From Nymphaea colorata (taxonomy: Eukaryota; Streptophyta; Magnoliopsida; Nymphaeales; Nymphaeaceae), in the NCBI RefSeq assembly GCF_008831285.2, contig NC_045138.2, positions 23,905,934 to 23,965,933 of the forward strand: a stretch of DNA of 60,000 bases, read 5' to 3'. The notes below the pieces were generated by a model, which was given only the letters and a program-made list of their open reading frames with translations, was not told the origin of the DNA and made no database searches. A program made the translations under genes and the position numbers. Below are positions 1 to 12,700 of this stretch, piece after piece (the stretch's first letter is position 1; the number at the start of each line of letters is the position of its first letter).

Positions 1-466
1 CACAACTCCTACACGAAGCCAAAAAACCACACACTCAAAGCCCTCAAAGTCTTTGTCATGGCTTCACTTTTTGCCTCAGACACGGTATGACCCTTTTGGG
101 CGCTGAAATACACTTTGTCATCTATAGTTGAACGACATTGTCATTCCCATGAAATCCCAAGCACCTGGCCTAATGGTTGCAGCCACTCAATGCCCAAAAC
201 CACATCAGCCCCTTTCATAGGAAGCACAAACAAATCTAAGCAGAATTCGGCTTGTTGCACCCTTAGTTGTCAAGGCGTCTAGGTGCTGCTTAGGCACGGC
301 GCTTAGCCTGAAAAGGCGTCCAATATCAAACAGGCATTGCCATTCCCATGAAATCCCAAGCACCTGGCCTAATGGTTGCAGCCACTCAATGCCCAAAACC
401 ACATCAGCCCCTTTCATAGGAAGCACAAACAAATCTAAGCAGAATTCGGCTTGTTGCTCCCTTAGT
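1..466 (-). pseudogene. Ty3/gypsy protease-region remnant, left fragment, with a 199-bp duplication
   Basis: On the minus strand this stretch encodes a short open piece reading LFVLPMKGADVVLGIEWLQ followed by PLG. This matches the end of the retropepsin domain of plant Ty3/gypsy polyproteins (pattern DLFVLP-x-x-G-x-D-VVLG-x-x-WL-x-x-LG). The conserved WDF that should follow is found only after a change of frame, and stops occur further on, so the piece is dead. The segment from about 132 to 330 is repeated at 331-529 with a 199-bp period, so the coding motif occurs twice in tandem. The reverse transcriptase part expected next would lie left of the window. The family assignment rests on motif recognition. 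Confidence 0.6.
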
Positions 467-529
467 TGTCAAGGGGTCTAGGTGCTGCTTAGGCACCGCG
501 CTTAGCCTAAAAAGGCGTCCAATATCAAA
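132..529. repeat. Tandem duplication, 2 x 199 bp
   Basis: Two nearly identical copies occupy about 132-330 and 331-529. The word cattcccatgaaatccc starts at 142 and again at 341, and caatatcaaa ends the copies at 330 and 529. Each copy joins gypsy protease sequence to an unrelated 'aaggcgtctaggtgctgcttagg' type sequence, so the duplication arose after those two were joined. Confidence 0.9.
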
Positions 530-1360
530 AAGATTTTTATTTTGTTACTAACACTTCCGTTCTTTGAGAACTCTTATGTTAAGTCATATCTAGTTAAAAT
601 TGCTTGCCATAATATAGAATTGTGTTTAGTCTGTAAATGAAGATGAAGAAATTTACCAATATTTAACAAACTTTTATTATGTTACTTGTGTACTGAATGT
701 TTGATGACCATGAACTGATAAGTGTATGCATCAAAGAGGATTTTTACAACATAGTAATTTAGGAAATGTCTTGCGCTTCAAGTGTGGACTATCATTACCT
801 AGTTCATATTGTTTCTTTGCAAGTTGATATTGTTTCTTTGCAGATCTAACATTAGACTATGTTGAAGTGAGGTTTGCATGTATTTCTCTGATTACTAGAC
901 ATGCACTAAACAAGAGAAACTGGTGGTCCTTTTAACACAAACCTAGGTTTTAAAATGGATAAGAAGGCTGGCATAGGTTCCACAAAATATGTTTTAGAGC
1001 ACATAAGATATATACAAAAATTCATGGTTTTAGAGAATATGTAGTTAACGTATGGCTGGAAATTCAACTTAATGAGTTGATATAGAATATGTAATTAATG
1101 TATAGAAAACTGTACTTAAGGAACAGAAGTTATACACTATAACAGCACATAATATAAGTATATACAGTATAACAGTGTCTAATAAAATTACAGGACTTTA
1201 ATTTGAAGGGAAGGTGACTTTTCACCTTCCCATGGACAAGGAGTGTAGCGCCTAGTCCAGCCCAGGCACCAGTCTAACACCCGTCGCCCTAAGTGATGAA
1301 CTTAGCGACGGGTGTGGAGTCACGGCTAGGCATGGCCTAGACGATGCCTTTACAACTAAG
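467..1360. mobile_element. Insertion with inverted ends inside the gypsy remnant
   Basis: The two parts of the gypsy protease are separated by about 890 bp of AT-rich sequence. Its ends are inverted relative to each other: the left end reads ttagttgtcaagg with gtctagg following, and the right end reads cctagacgatgcctttacaactaa. This looks like a DNA transposon with terminal inverted repeats of about 20-45 bp. No transposase coding is visible inside. I could not identify a target-site duplication, so the superfamily is left open. Confidence 0.4.
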
Positions 1361-1577
1361 GCCGCACCTCAAATTTCACCCAAGGGCAGCTTCCTTCACC
1401 CTTTTAGCACATTCCCATCACCCACCACCATGTCAAAGCTGGGTTGGGATCATATCTCGCAACCAACCATATGTGCCATGTCATAACATACAAAATTGTG
1501 TGATGAACCTGCGTCCACCAGTATGTCAATGCCTTTCATTTATCCTCCATGTCAGCCTCATCGCTTACAACACATAG
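1344..1577 (-). pseudogene. Ty3/gypsy aspartic protease remnant, right fragment
   Basis: The minus strand encodes a retropepsin active-site block: GIDILVDAGSSHNFV, then a GC-containing helix and a VVGDGNVL-type strand. This is the standard order of a plant Ty3/gypsy protease (ILVDSGSTHNF then a V-x-V-A-D/N-G block). The canonical DSG active site reads DAG here and stop codons interrupt the frame, so it is not functional. It continues in the same orientation into the fragment at 1-466 after an insertion. The longest plus-strand frame over this stretch is antisense to it and is not a gene. Confidence 0.6.
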
Positions 1578-1580
1578 ACA

Positions 1581-2870
1581 ACAATAAGGAAATTTTTGGC
1601 TTGCTTTTTTTGTCCATCAACTGTTCAGGCCACTCCTCAAATTCTTCATTGAATTCCTACACCAAGTACATGTGAAGGACCACACATCTATGTCCCAGTG
1701 CCAATTTTCATCGCTTGGTAGCATACCCCTCTCTGTGATCATTACGTCACATGCTCTTGTTACACATGTAAAGTAAAAGACAAAACTCAAGGCTGATTTT
1801 ATGCTATAAACTTAGTTTCAAGGTTTTTCTTGTAGGAACTTATTTTTTTCCTCAAAAAGTACGCCTGTTAAATTGCTTAGAAACTTCAACAAGCCATACA
1901 TAACGAGAAAATATTCATGTTGATAACCACTTAAGAATTGAGACTAATTTAAGTGGACAAATTTTTTACTATTTCTAATGAAAGTGTGCATGTTGTAGGT
2001 AGCATATACTTGCTATTTTCTTATCTTTGTGAAATTCAAGTTCTTTATATAGAGAACATTTCCCTAATTTTTTCTTATTATTTTGCATTTTTCCGATTTC
2101 TAAATTTCAAGTGAATTTTTAATTTTAAAAGAATCAAATTTTTGAGTTTTAATGTTAAGTTACATGTCTAACTTCGGACCCAACTAATACAGGTTACACT
2201 ATGCATTTTACAACAATATTGTGAGTTGAGGCTATTGTTATGCATCTAACTTTGGAGCAGACCGATACAGGTTAAGTTATGCATATGACAACATTGTCCG
2301 TGACTGGTGTTAAGGGAGGAAGATTAATCATCATCACTCAACTTCATCTAGAAAATGTCATGGACATCTCTAATAAAAGCATTCATTCATTATGGTTAAA
2401 AAGTAAAAGCCAGAATCCGAAATTTGAACCAGAAGAAACAAAAAAGACAGTGTGATCATACATCTCATAAGAAAAGAGGATCACTTTTGTCAACATTGCG
2501 TATTGTTTCAGTAAATTGACGTGGATGTTAACAGAAGGGAGTAAGACAGAACACAAAAGCAGCTGATTTTCACGACCAAATTTTTTTAACAGATGCTACC
2601 AAAGACATGTCAAAACATGAAAAACATAGAGCTTCAATCATTACGATTGAAAAAAGTATCTTTTAAAAAAAAAGAAAAAACATTGACCAGAAATCTTATA
2701 AGAAGAAAAATCAAAATAAAAGCAGAGACAACCATGCAGAGCATCAAGAAATAGCATCAAAAGAAAAGGATGAGGAAATCCGTGATGTGCTGCGACTAGA
2801 TTATGCATCATTAAGATGTTACCAAAACAAGAAATCTGTTTGGCAACCAAAAAGAAGGTAAAGAAACGGT
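1581..2870. other. AT-rich non-coding DNA, probable first intron of the SMT1-like gene
   Basis: There is no coding signal on either strand. The stretch lies directly downstream, in the minus direction, of the exon at 2878-2954. If that gene is intact this is its first intron, and the gypsy fragments further left would also be intronic. No second SMT1 exon was found here. Confidence 0.45.
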
Positions 2871-2877
2871 AGCATAC

Positions 2878-2954
2878 TGATCAACGGCCGACAGCACCTC
2901 CTTCTTCTCGATCTTTCCCCCCACCGACGTCGCAAGATCTAGTGCTCCAGACAT
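2878..2954 (-). CDS. SMT1: Sterol 24-C-methyltransferase (SMT1-like), first coding exon only
   Basis: The ATG at 2954 (minus) opens 25 codons reading MSGALDLATSVGGKIEKK and then EVLSAVD. Two more bases (CA) follow before a consensus donor GTATGC at 2877. The motif LAT-S-x-GGKI-x-K-x-EV-x-SAV-x-x-Y is the amino terminus of plant SMT1, which adds the first methyl group to cycloartenol in sterol synthesis at the ER. In this family the next residues are a Tyr-rich segment in exon 2, and the CA|G..TA split fits a Gln-Tyr junction. The methyltransferase domain itself is not in the window: no later exon was seen between 1 and 2877. The gene either continues beyond the left edge across a repeat-filled intron or is a truncated relic. 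The start is supported by the family alignment recalled here, not by a search. Confidence 0.6.
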
Positions 2955-3189
2955 CCTGTATTCTCGGAAGACACACGGAATAGCTCAAGACATTTGAAAC
3001 TCGGACTAGATACAGTAAACCAAGAAAACAGAAACAGTAATTTATAGCGACAGCATAAGATGCGGAAAAGAACAAATCCGTCCTTCCAACTTTCTTTCAA
3101 AAGGCGACCAGAGAAACAAAATGACATGGAAAAAGAAACTCATATCTCGGACCTTCGCTTTTTCTAAGAGAAAGCATACCTCTGTGTGT

Positions 3190-3232
<43 letters not shown>

Positions 3233-4030
3233 TTTCTTATTTACGTCTCAATAATGTAAAGATAGAATGTAGAATCCATTTTTCGGCTGTCACCACTAAA
3301 TAATTGCCAACCAAACCTCCGTAGCAATTTTCCTCACAGATTTCCAAAGAAGGCGACAAAAATTGGTCGATTATTTCTTCGTCTGGCCATCATACTCAGG
3401 AACAGGGAAAAGATCCCAAAAAAAACAAAACACAAAGATATGGCAGTTTTGCTTCATGTCATGACACATTCCGGAGAAAGAGACAACCTCAAGCACCAGA
3501 ACAAGCCGATGACAAAATCGTTCACTCTTCAAACCATTGCCTCCGAAACAAAATGCTTTGACGAGAGATCCCCAAAGATCCACGCCATTAAGATTGAAGA
3601 AACAATCTCCATCCATTTAAACAGACAGAGAGAAAGAGATTCCCCGACATTTCCTACGAAGCGTAGAAAGGAAATGCAGGATGAAAGAGATCTTACTTTT
3701 AGTACTTTCCCAGAGAACAGCATGCAGACGCGGAAATGAAGATGACGGGGAGAAAAAAGAGAGAGGGAGTAAGAAGATGAGTCACGGGGAGACAGAGAGA
3801 GGCATTACTCGGACTACTTCCCAGAGCATATAGATACAGAAATGCAGAAAGAAAGAGATCGCCCCAGCAAGAGACCATACCTTTCCTAACGCCAAGAAAG
3901 CATCACAGATAAAAAAAGAAAAATCGAGAAGCGAGAGAGATCTTACTCTTCCCCAATGCAGAGAGGAACAAGCCTTCCTCACGGGCGAGAGGGAACCGAG
4001 AGACACCAGAAAGACAGCGGGGGGTGAGGT
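2955..4030 (-). promoter_or_regulatory. Probable 5' leader and promoter region of the SMT1-like gene
   Basis: Read on the minus strand this kilobase is rich in CT tracts (ctctctctttct and similar), as in many plant leader regions. It contains two similar segments, around 3619-3730 and 3840-3960, that each end with the word agtaagatctct on the minus strand. That word looks like a splice donor and may mark a leader intron. The TG microsatellite at 3183-3230 is inside it. No TATA box or transcription start can be fixed with confidence. Confidence 0.3.
3183..3230. repeat. (TG)n microsatellite
   Basis: About 48 bases of TG with one early GG interruption. Confidence 0.95.
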
Positions 4031-4320
4031 GGAAGCACATCCACTATGTGTTCATTTGTATGCGACAAAATTTCAACTCGTTCCAATTATTCCACGTTAT
4101 TTTCACTGAGCCGCCAAACGTCATCTCTTATTGCGCACGGCTCCGAAACGTTTTCCTTTATTTATCATATAACTTAAGGCAGTGCGTGCGTTGGATTGAG
4201 CTAAGCAGACCCAACCCAAAGCTCGACAAAATTAGGCTCAGACTGGCTCAAACCAATCCCGGCCCGCTCAGTTGTTGGGTCAGGTTCAACTGTACTCGGT
4301 TCGATACGTACCTTTACCTA
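4031..4320. repeat. Intergenic stretch with a 'cccggcccgctc' type repeat fragment
   Basis: The segment around 4185-4320 is relatively GC-rich with cccaacccaaagctcg and ccggcccgctcag words, resembling the other GC-rich repeats at 15780-16060 and 31944-32684. No reading frame with coding character is visible. Confidence 0.3.
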
Positions 4321-4394
4321 AAACCTTAAGTTTCATCTTTTAATATTTCATATACAGTGTCAAGAATTTTTAAATTTTTTTATTGAGCCAGTCT

Positions 4395-4480
4395 AAACAT
4401 CAAGCAACCGGCATAAGCGGGAATCAAATCAAGCACTGACTACTCTTCAAGTACTACCAACAAGAGCCATAACTCATGAG
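4395..4480 (-). repeat. Possible tRNA-derived SINE head
   Basis: On the minus strand a segment reads ggctcttgttggtagtac, then about 30 bases later tttgattcccgc. This spacing resembles the A and B boxes of RNA polymerase III promoters. Similar arrangements occur at 40325-40400, 44640-44690 and 49370-49445. No poly(A) tail or target duplication was seen, so this is tentative. Confidence 0.25.
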
Positions 4481-4662
4481 GTGCTTTTAGGAACTCTGGC
4501 ATGCAAAGGGACGGGGTTTATGAAAAAATAGAGAATTAGCGGGGGGCGTTAAGGTGATAATGCAAATCCTAGCCGGCCTGAGAAAGTTACTTATTAAAAA
4601 GACGGCAATCGATGACGGGGACGGAAATAGACAAAAGTTGGGAAAGAGAAGTGAAGTTGGGG

Positions 4663-4668
4663 CACGTG
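4663..4668. promoter_or_regulatory. G-box (CACGTG)
   Basis: A perfect CACGTG core occurs in a locally GC-rich stretch about 1.7 kb upstream of the SMT1-like start codon. G-boxes bind bZIP and bHLH factors in plants. A functional link here is only a guess from position. Confidence 0.3.
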
Positions 4669-7600
4669 GTCCGCGACAACGTGGAGCTTGTGGTAGTCCT
4701 GGCCCCTTGTTTAAAAAGGCTGGCAATCTGGTCCTCCCCTGACTGCCAAGAAAATTAATGGCCGTCTTGTCTGCGAATTGGTTGGATTCGCAGAGCAGAG
4801 CAAAACTCAAGTGTCACCATACTTGCGGACCTACCTCAAAGGTCATGTCGATGCATTTACTTGAATCTGGATTTGCAGTTATTGGCATTTAAGGGGGCGT
4901 TTGATATGCCCAAATCATCGTCTTTTATGTTCATTTTTTTAAGAAGTTAAAGAGTTATCAAACAACCAACATATTTTTTTTTTCAAATTAAAAAACTGAA
5001 AGTTGAAATTTTGATTTCATTCTCATTTTAAATAAAATTAGTTATGATTCTAAAAGTTTAGTTCTTAATCAAAATTTCAAACCACCAAACGCTCCTTTAA
5101 TTTTGAACCGACATCGTAAATTTTGTACCTCTATTAAGAGTCATTGCTTAACTTTTGAGGTTTGGTATAACGGTTGTGTGGCCTGTCCAACCTCTTTATG
5201 AGTTAAACCATTATTTTTCCCCTAGCATAAAATGGTTGTTTTATGTATTATGCAAAACTTTGGGATGCAAGAACAAAATAATTCTTTGCAGTGAAACAAA
5301 ATATCTTCTTTTGTATTTTCAAAAAATGTTATTGTATTCCCTTCAATGGTGAACGAATCATTTGAATCCGGTTGGTATCATCCCCCCAAAACAACATTCT
5401 TTCAAACCTTTCAACCAATCAAAATGATCTTCAAAAGAGGCTTTTGCGGTTTCTGAAAATTAGCTTTTGATATGAAACTTTAAGTATCGAGAGATGCTCT
5501 TGTTATTCTCAACAAGACTACTCGGTAACAAATAGCCTCTTCCAATCCTCTGTTGAAATTCTTATTTTCTGGCGGAAATTAAGTTAATGTGCGCGGCTTA
5601 AATGATCATCAGAGAGATACTGATTGTGGACGAAGGTAATCTGCCCCTGATTCCTCTATTGAAATATGTGCCATCCAACTGTCAAAAATTTATGGCTTGG
5701 CTAATGCTTGTCACAAATGAATTCATTGGATGTTGTATTTGTACAAATTGAAGAGGACATGAGATGATGGAGAGTTTTTGACCAATCCCCTTCTATCCCT
5801 GGGTCCGCCTTGATCAGGCCAACTGTGGGGCTCGGGAGGGGTGGAGGGGGTTGGGTGAGCGCAGGGAAAAAAAAATTATATTGAAAAAATGAAATTTTTT
5901 TAGTTTGACCCGACCTGTCACTCTTCTTGACCCGACCCAAAAACCGTTTGTCTCGCCCCTAAAAAAACCCTTGGCTCCCTGCTGTAGTCCAACCTCTTTA
6001 GTGGGCTTCGGTCGATATAACTTGCATAAATGAAAAAGAAAACCAATTTAAAACATATTGGATGTTTGGGTCTCGTTATTGAATGGGTCCACATGTGAGT
6101 GGTTAGGACTAGTTATGCTTCAATTGTCCTCACATCCTAATGCTGGTATCCTATCAAGCCAAGTGTCACACCCAAAATCTCACTCTATATTCATTTTTCT
6201 TTTAAATATATCAAGAATCAATGAACACAAAATGTTTGAGAATGTGACTAGCACACAATCAAATCACAACAAACATGGAACACCTCTTTTGACTATTCAT
6301 TCTTATTATCTACAAAACATATAAAGTATTTATATAATATAGACACGATGTCCTGATTTCATTTTCTTTTAAAACCCAACATTCACAAGAACAAAAAAGC
6401 AAGTAAACAAAAGAAATGACATGCCAACTCACAAAACACATCATCTACTGGTTGGTTAGATCTGTTGGGACCTGAAAAATAAAATGCTACAGAAGACTGA
6501 GTCTCCATAGTATGACAAATAACTAACCAAAATGTAGACATGGCAGGATGTATGCATTAAGTTATATTTCAAAGCACTACAATACCCAATACGATAAATA
6601 TGCTTACAATGAAGCATATTATATCATAGATTTATATCACATATCCCACATGTATGCAACTTTCAAAGTAAATTGACTAGTAGGATACAATCTCACAAAA
6701 TCATAGGATTCAATACACTTAATCAGTTGCCCATTTGGTCATACTACTCTCGATTCATTATTTATTCGTTGAGAGTATGTTCGACTTATTTGATGAGGAC
6801 AAACTTGATCCAACATTCATTTGATCATGATCCATTCAACCACAATTGCACTCATACCGTGTGCACTCGATCATTCATTCATTCAATCCCAATACACTTA
6901 TTCACAATGCACTTGATCGATTGTTCATTAAATCATTTACTTAGTTACCATTCAATTAAATGATCATTCATCAAAAATCACTCTAGCATATTACATTTGA
7001 TCGACCATTGTTTCAATCTTTCAATCAAATTTATAGGGCCATACACAATGGGAGTGTTACCCACTCAAACAAACACGACATCATCTGATCAAGGTATTTC
7101 CATGATCAATTGCCTAGACCATTTGAAACACATAATCTTGTATGACTAGTGCGTATCAGATAATCACATAAGAATTTAATGTATCTACCCCTTAAATTGA
7201 AACCCCAAGATGTTCATTTTGTCCTCAATTCCCTTAATTATTAAACCAAGTGGTCTTGTCGGTTTTTATCCATCTCATTTCCTGATCCTTTCACATTTTA
7301 CCTTTAGATTATAGCTTACGTGGATGCAAACACAGGTATGCGCACACTTCGGGTGGAACTCATGGTCAGGAGAAACTCCCATGATGGCCATAAACATGAT
7401 GGATCTAGACACGCTATAGTGGGATGGGAACCTGTTGGGAACTTGACCATAGTTTCTTGGCCTTCTATAGAATAGGGAGGTTGGGAAGGCATAAGCCTAT
7501 GCTCCACAAGGACATGCCACCATACAATATACCTGAGGCCTTACACTCCTACCCTCTGAGTAGGCTAGCCGATGGAAAAGATAGAGCACACACACACTGA

Positions 7601-7845
7601 GTGCGCCTCCATCTAGCCAACACAAATTTAGTATCTGATTAATTTTAAGTGATGGGCAAAGAAACAAATATGTAGCCAGTGATTCAACTTGGTGCAAAAC
7701 ATTTCAATTAGCTCATCCACTATAAGTTCATTTACACTCATAATCATTTGAACAATAACTCACAATCAATTAGAGATGACACAAACAATCACACAATCAA
7801 TTAGGGATCTATAATGGTCAGATGGTGCCCTAGTTGAGTCTCTAT

Positions 7846-8035
7846 TTATGTTAGCACAAATATATTGCCCTGTCAATTAGTGATTCATATGTTTGCTTCA
7901 ATTTACGAACTCATATTCCCATTCCCACTAAATTATGCACTTATGTTAGCACAAAAATATTGCCCTATCAATTAGTCATTGAGATGTTTGCTTCTATTTA
8001 CAAACTCATATTCTCATTCCCACTAAATTCTGCAC
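7846..8035. repeat. Tandem duplication, 2 x 95 bp
   Basis: Two imperfect copies at 7846-7940 and 7941-8035. The word ttagcacaaa starts at 7851 and 7946, and both copies end in cccactaaatt followed by tgcac. Confidence 0.85.
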
Positions 8036-8989
8036 CTAGGCAAGTGAATCTAACTTGTTATGTGTACATTAAGTTCACCTAACCTAGTTGTATTCATTAT
8101 GCAGTAAGTTCATTAATTGTTCAATTCTATTTCAATAGAGCTCATTTTCATTATAGTAAAATCACTGATAGTAAAAAGATTCACTTTGATATTCTTTTCT
8201 TTTTTCAATTAATCCCAACTACAGAGAGTATTCTCCATCTATGGGCAACCAAGTTGTTTTATACAATTAAAATTATACGATGCTCTCTAATACATCAATT
8301 CATACTCGAGGAGCCATGCTCAACTCATAGACACTCTTACAACTGGCTTAAGTAGATAACCATTTAGTATGTGCAGACATCAAACTACTCATTACAATCA
8401 TATATATCAATTTAATATCAATAATTACACCCAGACCACTTTATCTAATGTCAAACATGATAAAGTACAATTATGCATGTGATTTATTAAGGTCAAAATA
8501 GGGTCATAATTGGACTGGGTTAAAAGCCAAACCTATGATGCACTTTTGTCCAACCAAAATAATATTTATTTTTTAACACTTCTGCTAACGGTCGCTAGTC
8601 TCTTCTCTATTGCTGAAACTGCCACCACTACCTTTTCTTTTGCGCCCATCACAATTGTTATAGAAAAATATATTTTTTACTTAGTAAGTCATCAAATCTA
8701 TCATAAGTCTTGACATGGCTCTTATGTGATGTTGGCATTCAAATGATGCATAATTAGTCTTTTGATATTTTTGTCTCTAACTATAGTGGGTAAGAAACAA
8801 AGGTAACAAGCACTCAAATCAATGGAGAAGATTACACCAATGCCACACTTAATCAAGTCTTATTGTTCATGTGATGTGTAGCCTTCCTTATTCTATTGCT
8901 TGTTGCAGACTTGTGGTTGTTTGCCCAGAGTTCCTTTTGCAAATTGCTTCCATTTGCACGTGATATTGTAAAGAATCCAAATTTTTTGC

Positions 8990-9260
8990 TATGGACAATG
9001 ACTATTTTACCCTTCATAATATGAATTTTGAAGTGGCTTTCTAAAAAAGCATTTTGAACTATAGGGGCCGTTCACCTAGACAAAGATTAAACCCATTCCA
9101 TTTAGGCACCTAACAGTTAGAACCTATGGATACTAGAGTCACCTAAGTCACTACCACCTTGCCAAATGACCTTGTCCCTAAACATCGAAAAACTTCTAAA
9201 ACTTTGAGAATTGTATAAAACCGGCTCAACTATGTAATTCTCACATTTACAAGGCTTTGG
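8990..9260 (+). repeat. Dispersed repeat, copy 1 of a pair
   Basis: Shares a series of words in the same order with 15570-15780: tgactattttacccttc, ccgttcacctag, aaacttctaaaactttgag, attctcacatttacaaggct. The two copies are clearly related but diverged. The class is unknown. Confidence 0.5.
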
Positions 9261-9638
9261 AATGCTATTGAGTATTACTTAGCTCAAAATGGCTCATTCT
9301 AACCCAAGCCATCTCACTAAACCAGAACCCCTGCTAATTACAATCACTATGACCTTATCGGACCTGGCTGAGCTTAACCTTGGATCACCCCAACACAACC
9401 TAAGTATAACTTGAGTTGCTTTCAATTCTATAATGCAGATGTCAATTCTAGATTGAGCTGTCTGAAAACACTATGTCACTCTCACCTATTCGATAGGATC
9501 TAAGCTCAAGTTGAGCTTAACTAGAGGTAGTCAGCTCGTGCAGCTAAGATCATGTTCTTTAGTGTTGAATCTAAGTATTCTTATATCAGCTTGAGTTCTC
9601 CCTTCCTGAATTGAGCTCAATTGCATTTTTATAGATGT

Positions 9639-9639
9639 A

Positions 9640-9730
<91 letters not shown>
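9639..9730. repeat. Compound (TG)n(TA)n microsatellite
   Basis: About 22 bases of TG followed by 70 bases of uninterrupted TA. The TA run is self-complementary and could extrude a cruciform. Confidence 0.97.
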
Positions 9731-9733
<3 letters not shown>

Positions 9734-12700
9734 GTTAATAGTAGTATAAGCGAAAATAGGTGGCTCGGCAACCATGAAGCACACAACAAAAATGTTGCTC
9801 GTTGTATTCATTTAGACTAGATTGTTGTGAAAGTAAGAGATTAGAATGGATTCATCATATGAGTAAAATGTGATTGAGTAGAATGAATCAAGAGGTTGGG
9901 TGTTGTTACTTCAATGGCTCCTATACATTGGCATCATGGTATTGCCCATTTGTAAATAGAGCTTCCACACCAGCTAATTCTAGAGGTAAGTTGTGGGCAT
10001 TATGTTAGTGCATAAATTTCGTACGGGGCTTAGCATGATTAATAATATTAGACCAAATGTTAATATGGGTTGTCTGATGATGCGGTTTTGGATATAGATA
10101 CAATTTTACAATACAATTCAATTACAATACTTGTTCATATATATAAAATTAAACAACCTATTGCAATACAAAGTGAAACCATGCACCAGTTATATTTTTA
10201 TTAGATTTTACAAGTGGTGAGTTTGAGTCAAACTCTGGGGACAATAATTGAATATCATGACTTATATAATCAAGGCAGCAAATTTAAGACGAATCAAGAG
10301 AGAACAAACACAAAAATAACTCAATTGAAGTACTTGTATTACACGAAATTAAAAGTTCACAAGATAATTCAATGCTCAATAGTGTTGCATGGACTCTTTT
10401 CTCTATCACACAAATGTCCTTAAAATACAACAAAGTTGTAGTACAAGAAATTAAAATCCAAAATCTAAAACAACGGTGGCTCTCTTGATGATGTTTGATG
10501 GCTCAATCTTCAATGGCACCTCCAATCTCTAAAAAGGACAATTCTTCATCCTCCTTGATGAGTCTTGCTTTTCTTTTGATGGCTGATGAAGGAAGTTTCA
10601 ACTGCTCAACAAGTTGGACCACAAAGTGGTAGCAATACAAGGCTGCCAAAACACAAGAATAAAACATCTCATGTATATGCATGTGTATGCTAACCGGTTT
10701 TCAACGCAAAAAAAAAAAACAACCAGCTTTTAGTGTCTTTTATGTCAAAAACGTCTAAACTTAGTTAATGTCTGCTAACCCAAATCTATACTACTTCGAT
10801 TGCATTTTATGCGTGAACTCAAAATTTCATAACCCACTAATGTAGGTTGCTAGAATACAAATAATCTTAAAACTAACAACTAAAGACTACAAATTAGAAA
10901 TTTCAAAATCTAAACTACCAAACTAGCACAAGAAATGCACCAAAATAACAAACGTTCACTGTGCACTTTCTCTCTCTAGAACAACTCTTATTTAAAAACT
11001 AGGTGTATCGACTAATTAATAACTAGTTTTCATCTAAAAATATGTTTTAACAAAATATAACTATTTGTCATACTAAACTACACTATAAACTACATAAAAT
11101 ACAGTCAAAATCTTAACACAAAATTTCTCTCTCTAGAATGTAGAAAATAATAAAAAACAGTATATTTTAAATTAACTACAACTAGCTACTAAAAACATGT
11201 ATGCACCTAAAAATGACTTTAAGATCAAGATAAATATTTACTATAATTATGAAAATAAGATTTTAAATTAAATGTCACAATTAACGCCTGCAAAAAGGCC
11301 TACTAACAGACATACTTCCAAACTGCTGTAAATAGAAAAATGTCCAAATCTAGATGGCTACATACTTGAAACCAAATATAAATATTAACTTTAACATGAG
11401 ATTACTCTACAAATCAATAAATTCAGAAAGTTAACTATATAAGTTATAAAATGACAACAGAAACTATCTTAATCTTAATAAACAATTAAGGAGACTATGC
11501 TATGAATCTGAAATTGCAGTAAGGAACAGTCTACAAGTCAAAATTGAGTATTTCTAATGAATTAAAACTAACTTTTACTTAAAAACTAATCTAAATAACA
11601 GATAATTATCTAATTTACGGACCTATAGCAGAAATTGAAGTAAAACATGCTAAGAAACATGATAAAATACACATACAACACACTTAGACCAGAAAATATA
11701 GGCACTACAATTCAAGGTATTAGACTAGCTATAAATGACAATATAACAATTATATTTCTATCGAAAACTAATATAATTGAAAGATAACTATTTAGCCTAC
11801 CATTCTACAATAGAAACTGCAGCCAAAATATATAAAATTAGAAAAATATAGTATGTAATAGCGCACACAATTAAATTGAGCATACATCATTACATCTAAC
11901 TAGGATACATCTAAAAATGAATCAAAATGCAAGACAACAAAAAAAACAAGAACTTGAAGTAAACATAACAGTTAACGACTAGAAATTAATTCGATATTAA
12001 TTGGAAACCTATATAAATGACTAGTGAAAACATAAAATTAAATGCCATTAACACCTAAAGTCTATCGACTTTAACTAGTTGAACAGTAGTATAACCATAG
12101 TCTCTACCTAAGACATGCTAAAACAGACTAAATTCATGCTTGACAATTTGAAATGAAAAAAAACTACATCACAAGAGCTGCTGTCCTTGACCAACAAGCT
12201 CCGCCTAGATAAAGAGGCTATCCATGACTCCTAAAAACAACTCCTACGTCTAACAACTATTTTTAGAGAGACTCACTAATTCTTAACAAAACAAAAGTAT
12301 ACAAAGATGTTTTAGATATGCTGCAACAAAAAATAGCAAAAAGCTAAAGACTAAATGTTGAAGAACACGAAAAGTGGCTGCGCACGATGGAAAAACATCG
12401 AGTATGATGTATAGTTCTAAGCTACTTGACATCTTTGTGAAGAATGCATACACAAATCACTAAAATACTCAATGCATACACGATCTAGGCAACCCAAACA
12501 TTGACTTAACAAAAAAATAACTAGTGTCTAATCCTAAAGCTTTATGGCTGAAAATCAAGAAAAAGTGTCTAATCTATGATACATCAAACAATAAATGGAG
12601 AAGACCTACCTAAAATTGTGCATTTTCAACACAGACATTATTTTTTCATAAACCTAAGTTAGGATAATTCATACACTCAGATTGAGTGTAGTAGGTTAGG

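Larger units (their letters stand above)
4680..9638. other. AT-rich intergenic DNA without recognisable genes
   Basis: No frame shows coding character. The stretch contains a fragment around 5860-5990 ending in 'cttggctccctgctg', which resembles the 'ggctccgcc' repeats seen elsewhere, the tandem duplication at 7846-8035, and a dispersed-repeat copy at 8990-9260. Otherwise I see nothing specific. Confidence 0.6.

Noticed and set aside
2881-3127. Two overlapping minus-strand frames of 62-64 codons
   Set aside because: They run in other frames through the SMT1-like exon and its leader; the supported frame is the one opening at 2954.
9586-9811. Frames with runs of alternating Tyr-Ile
   Set aside because: Translation of the TG/TA microsatellite.
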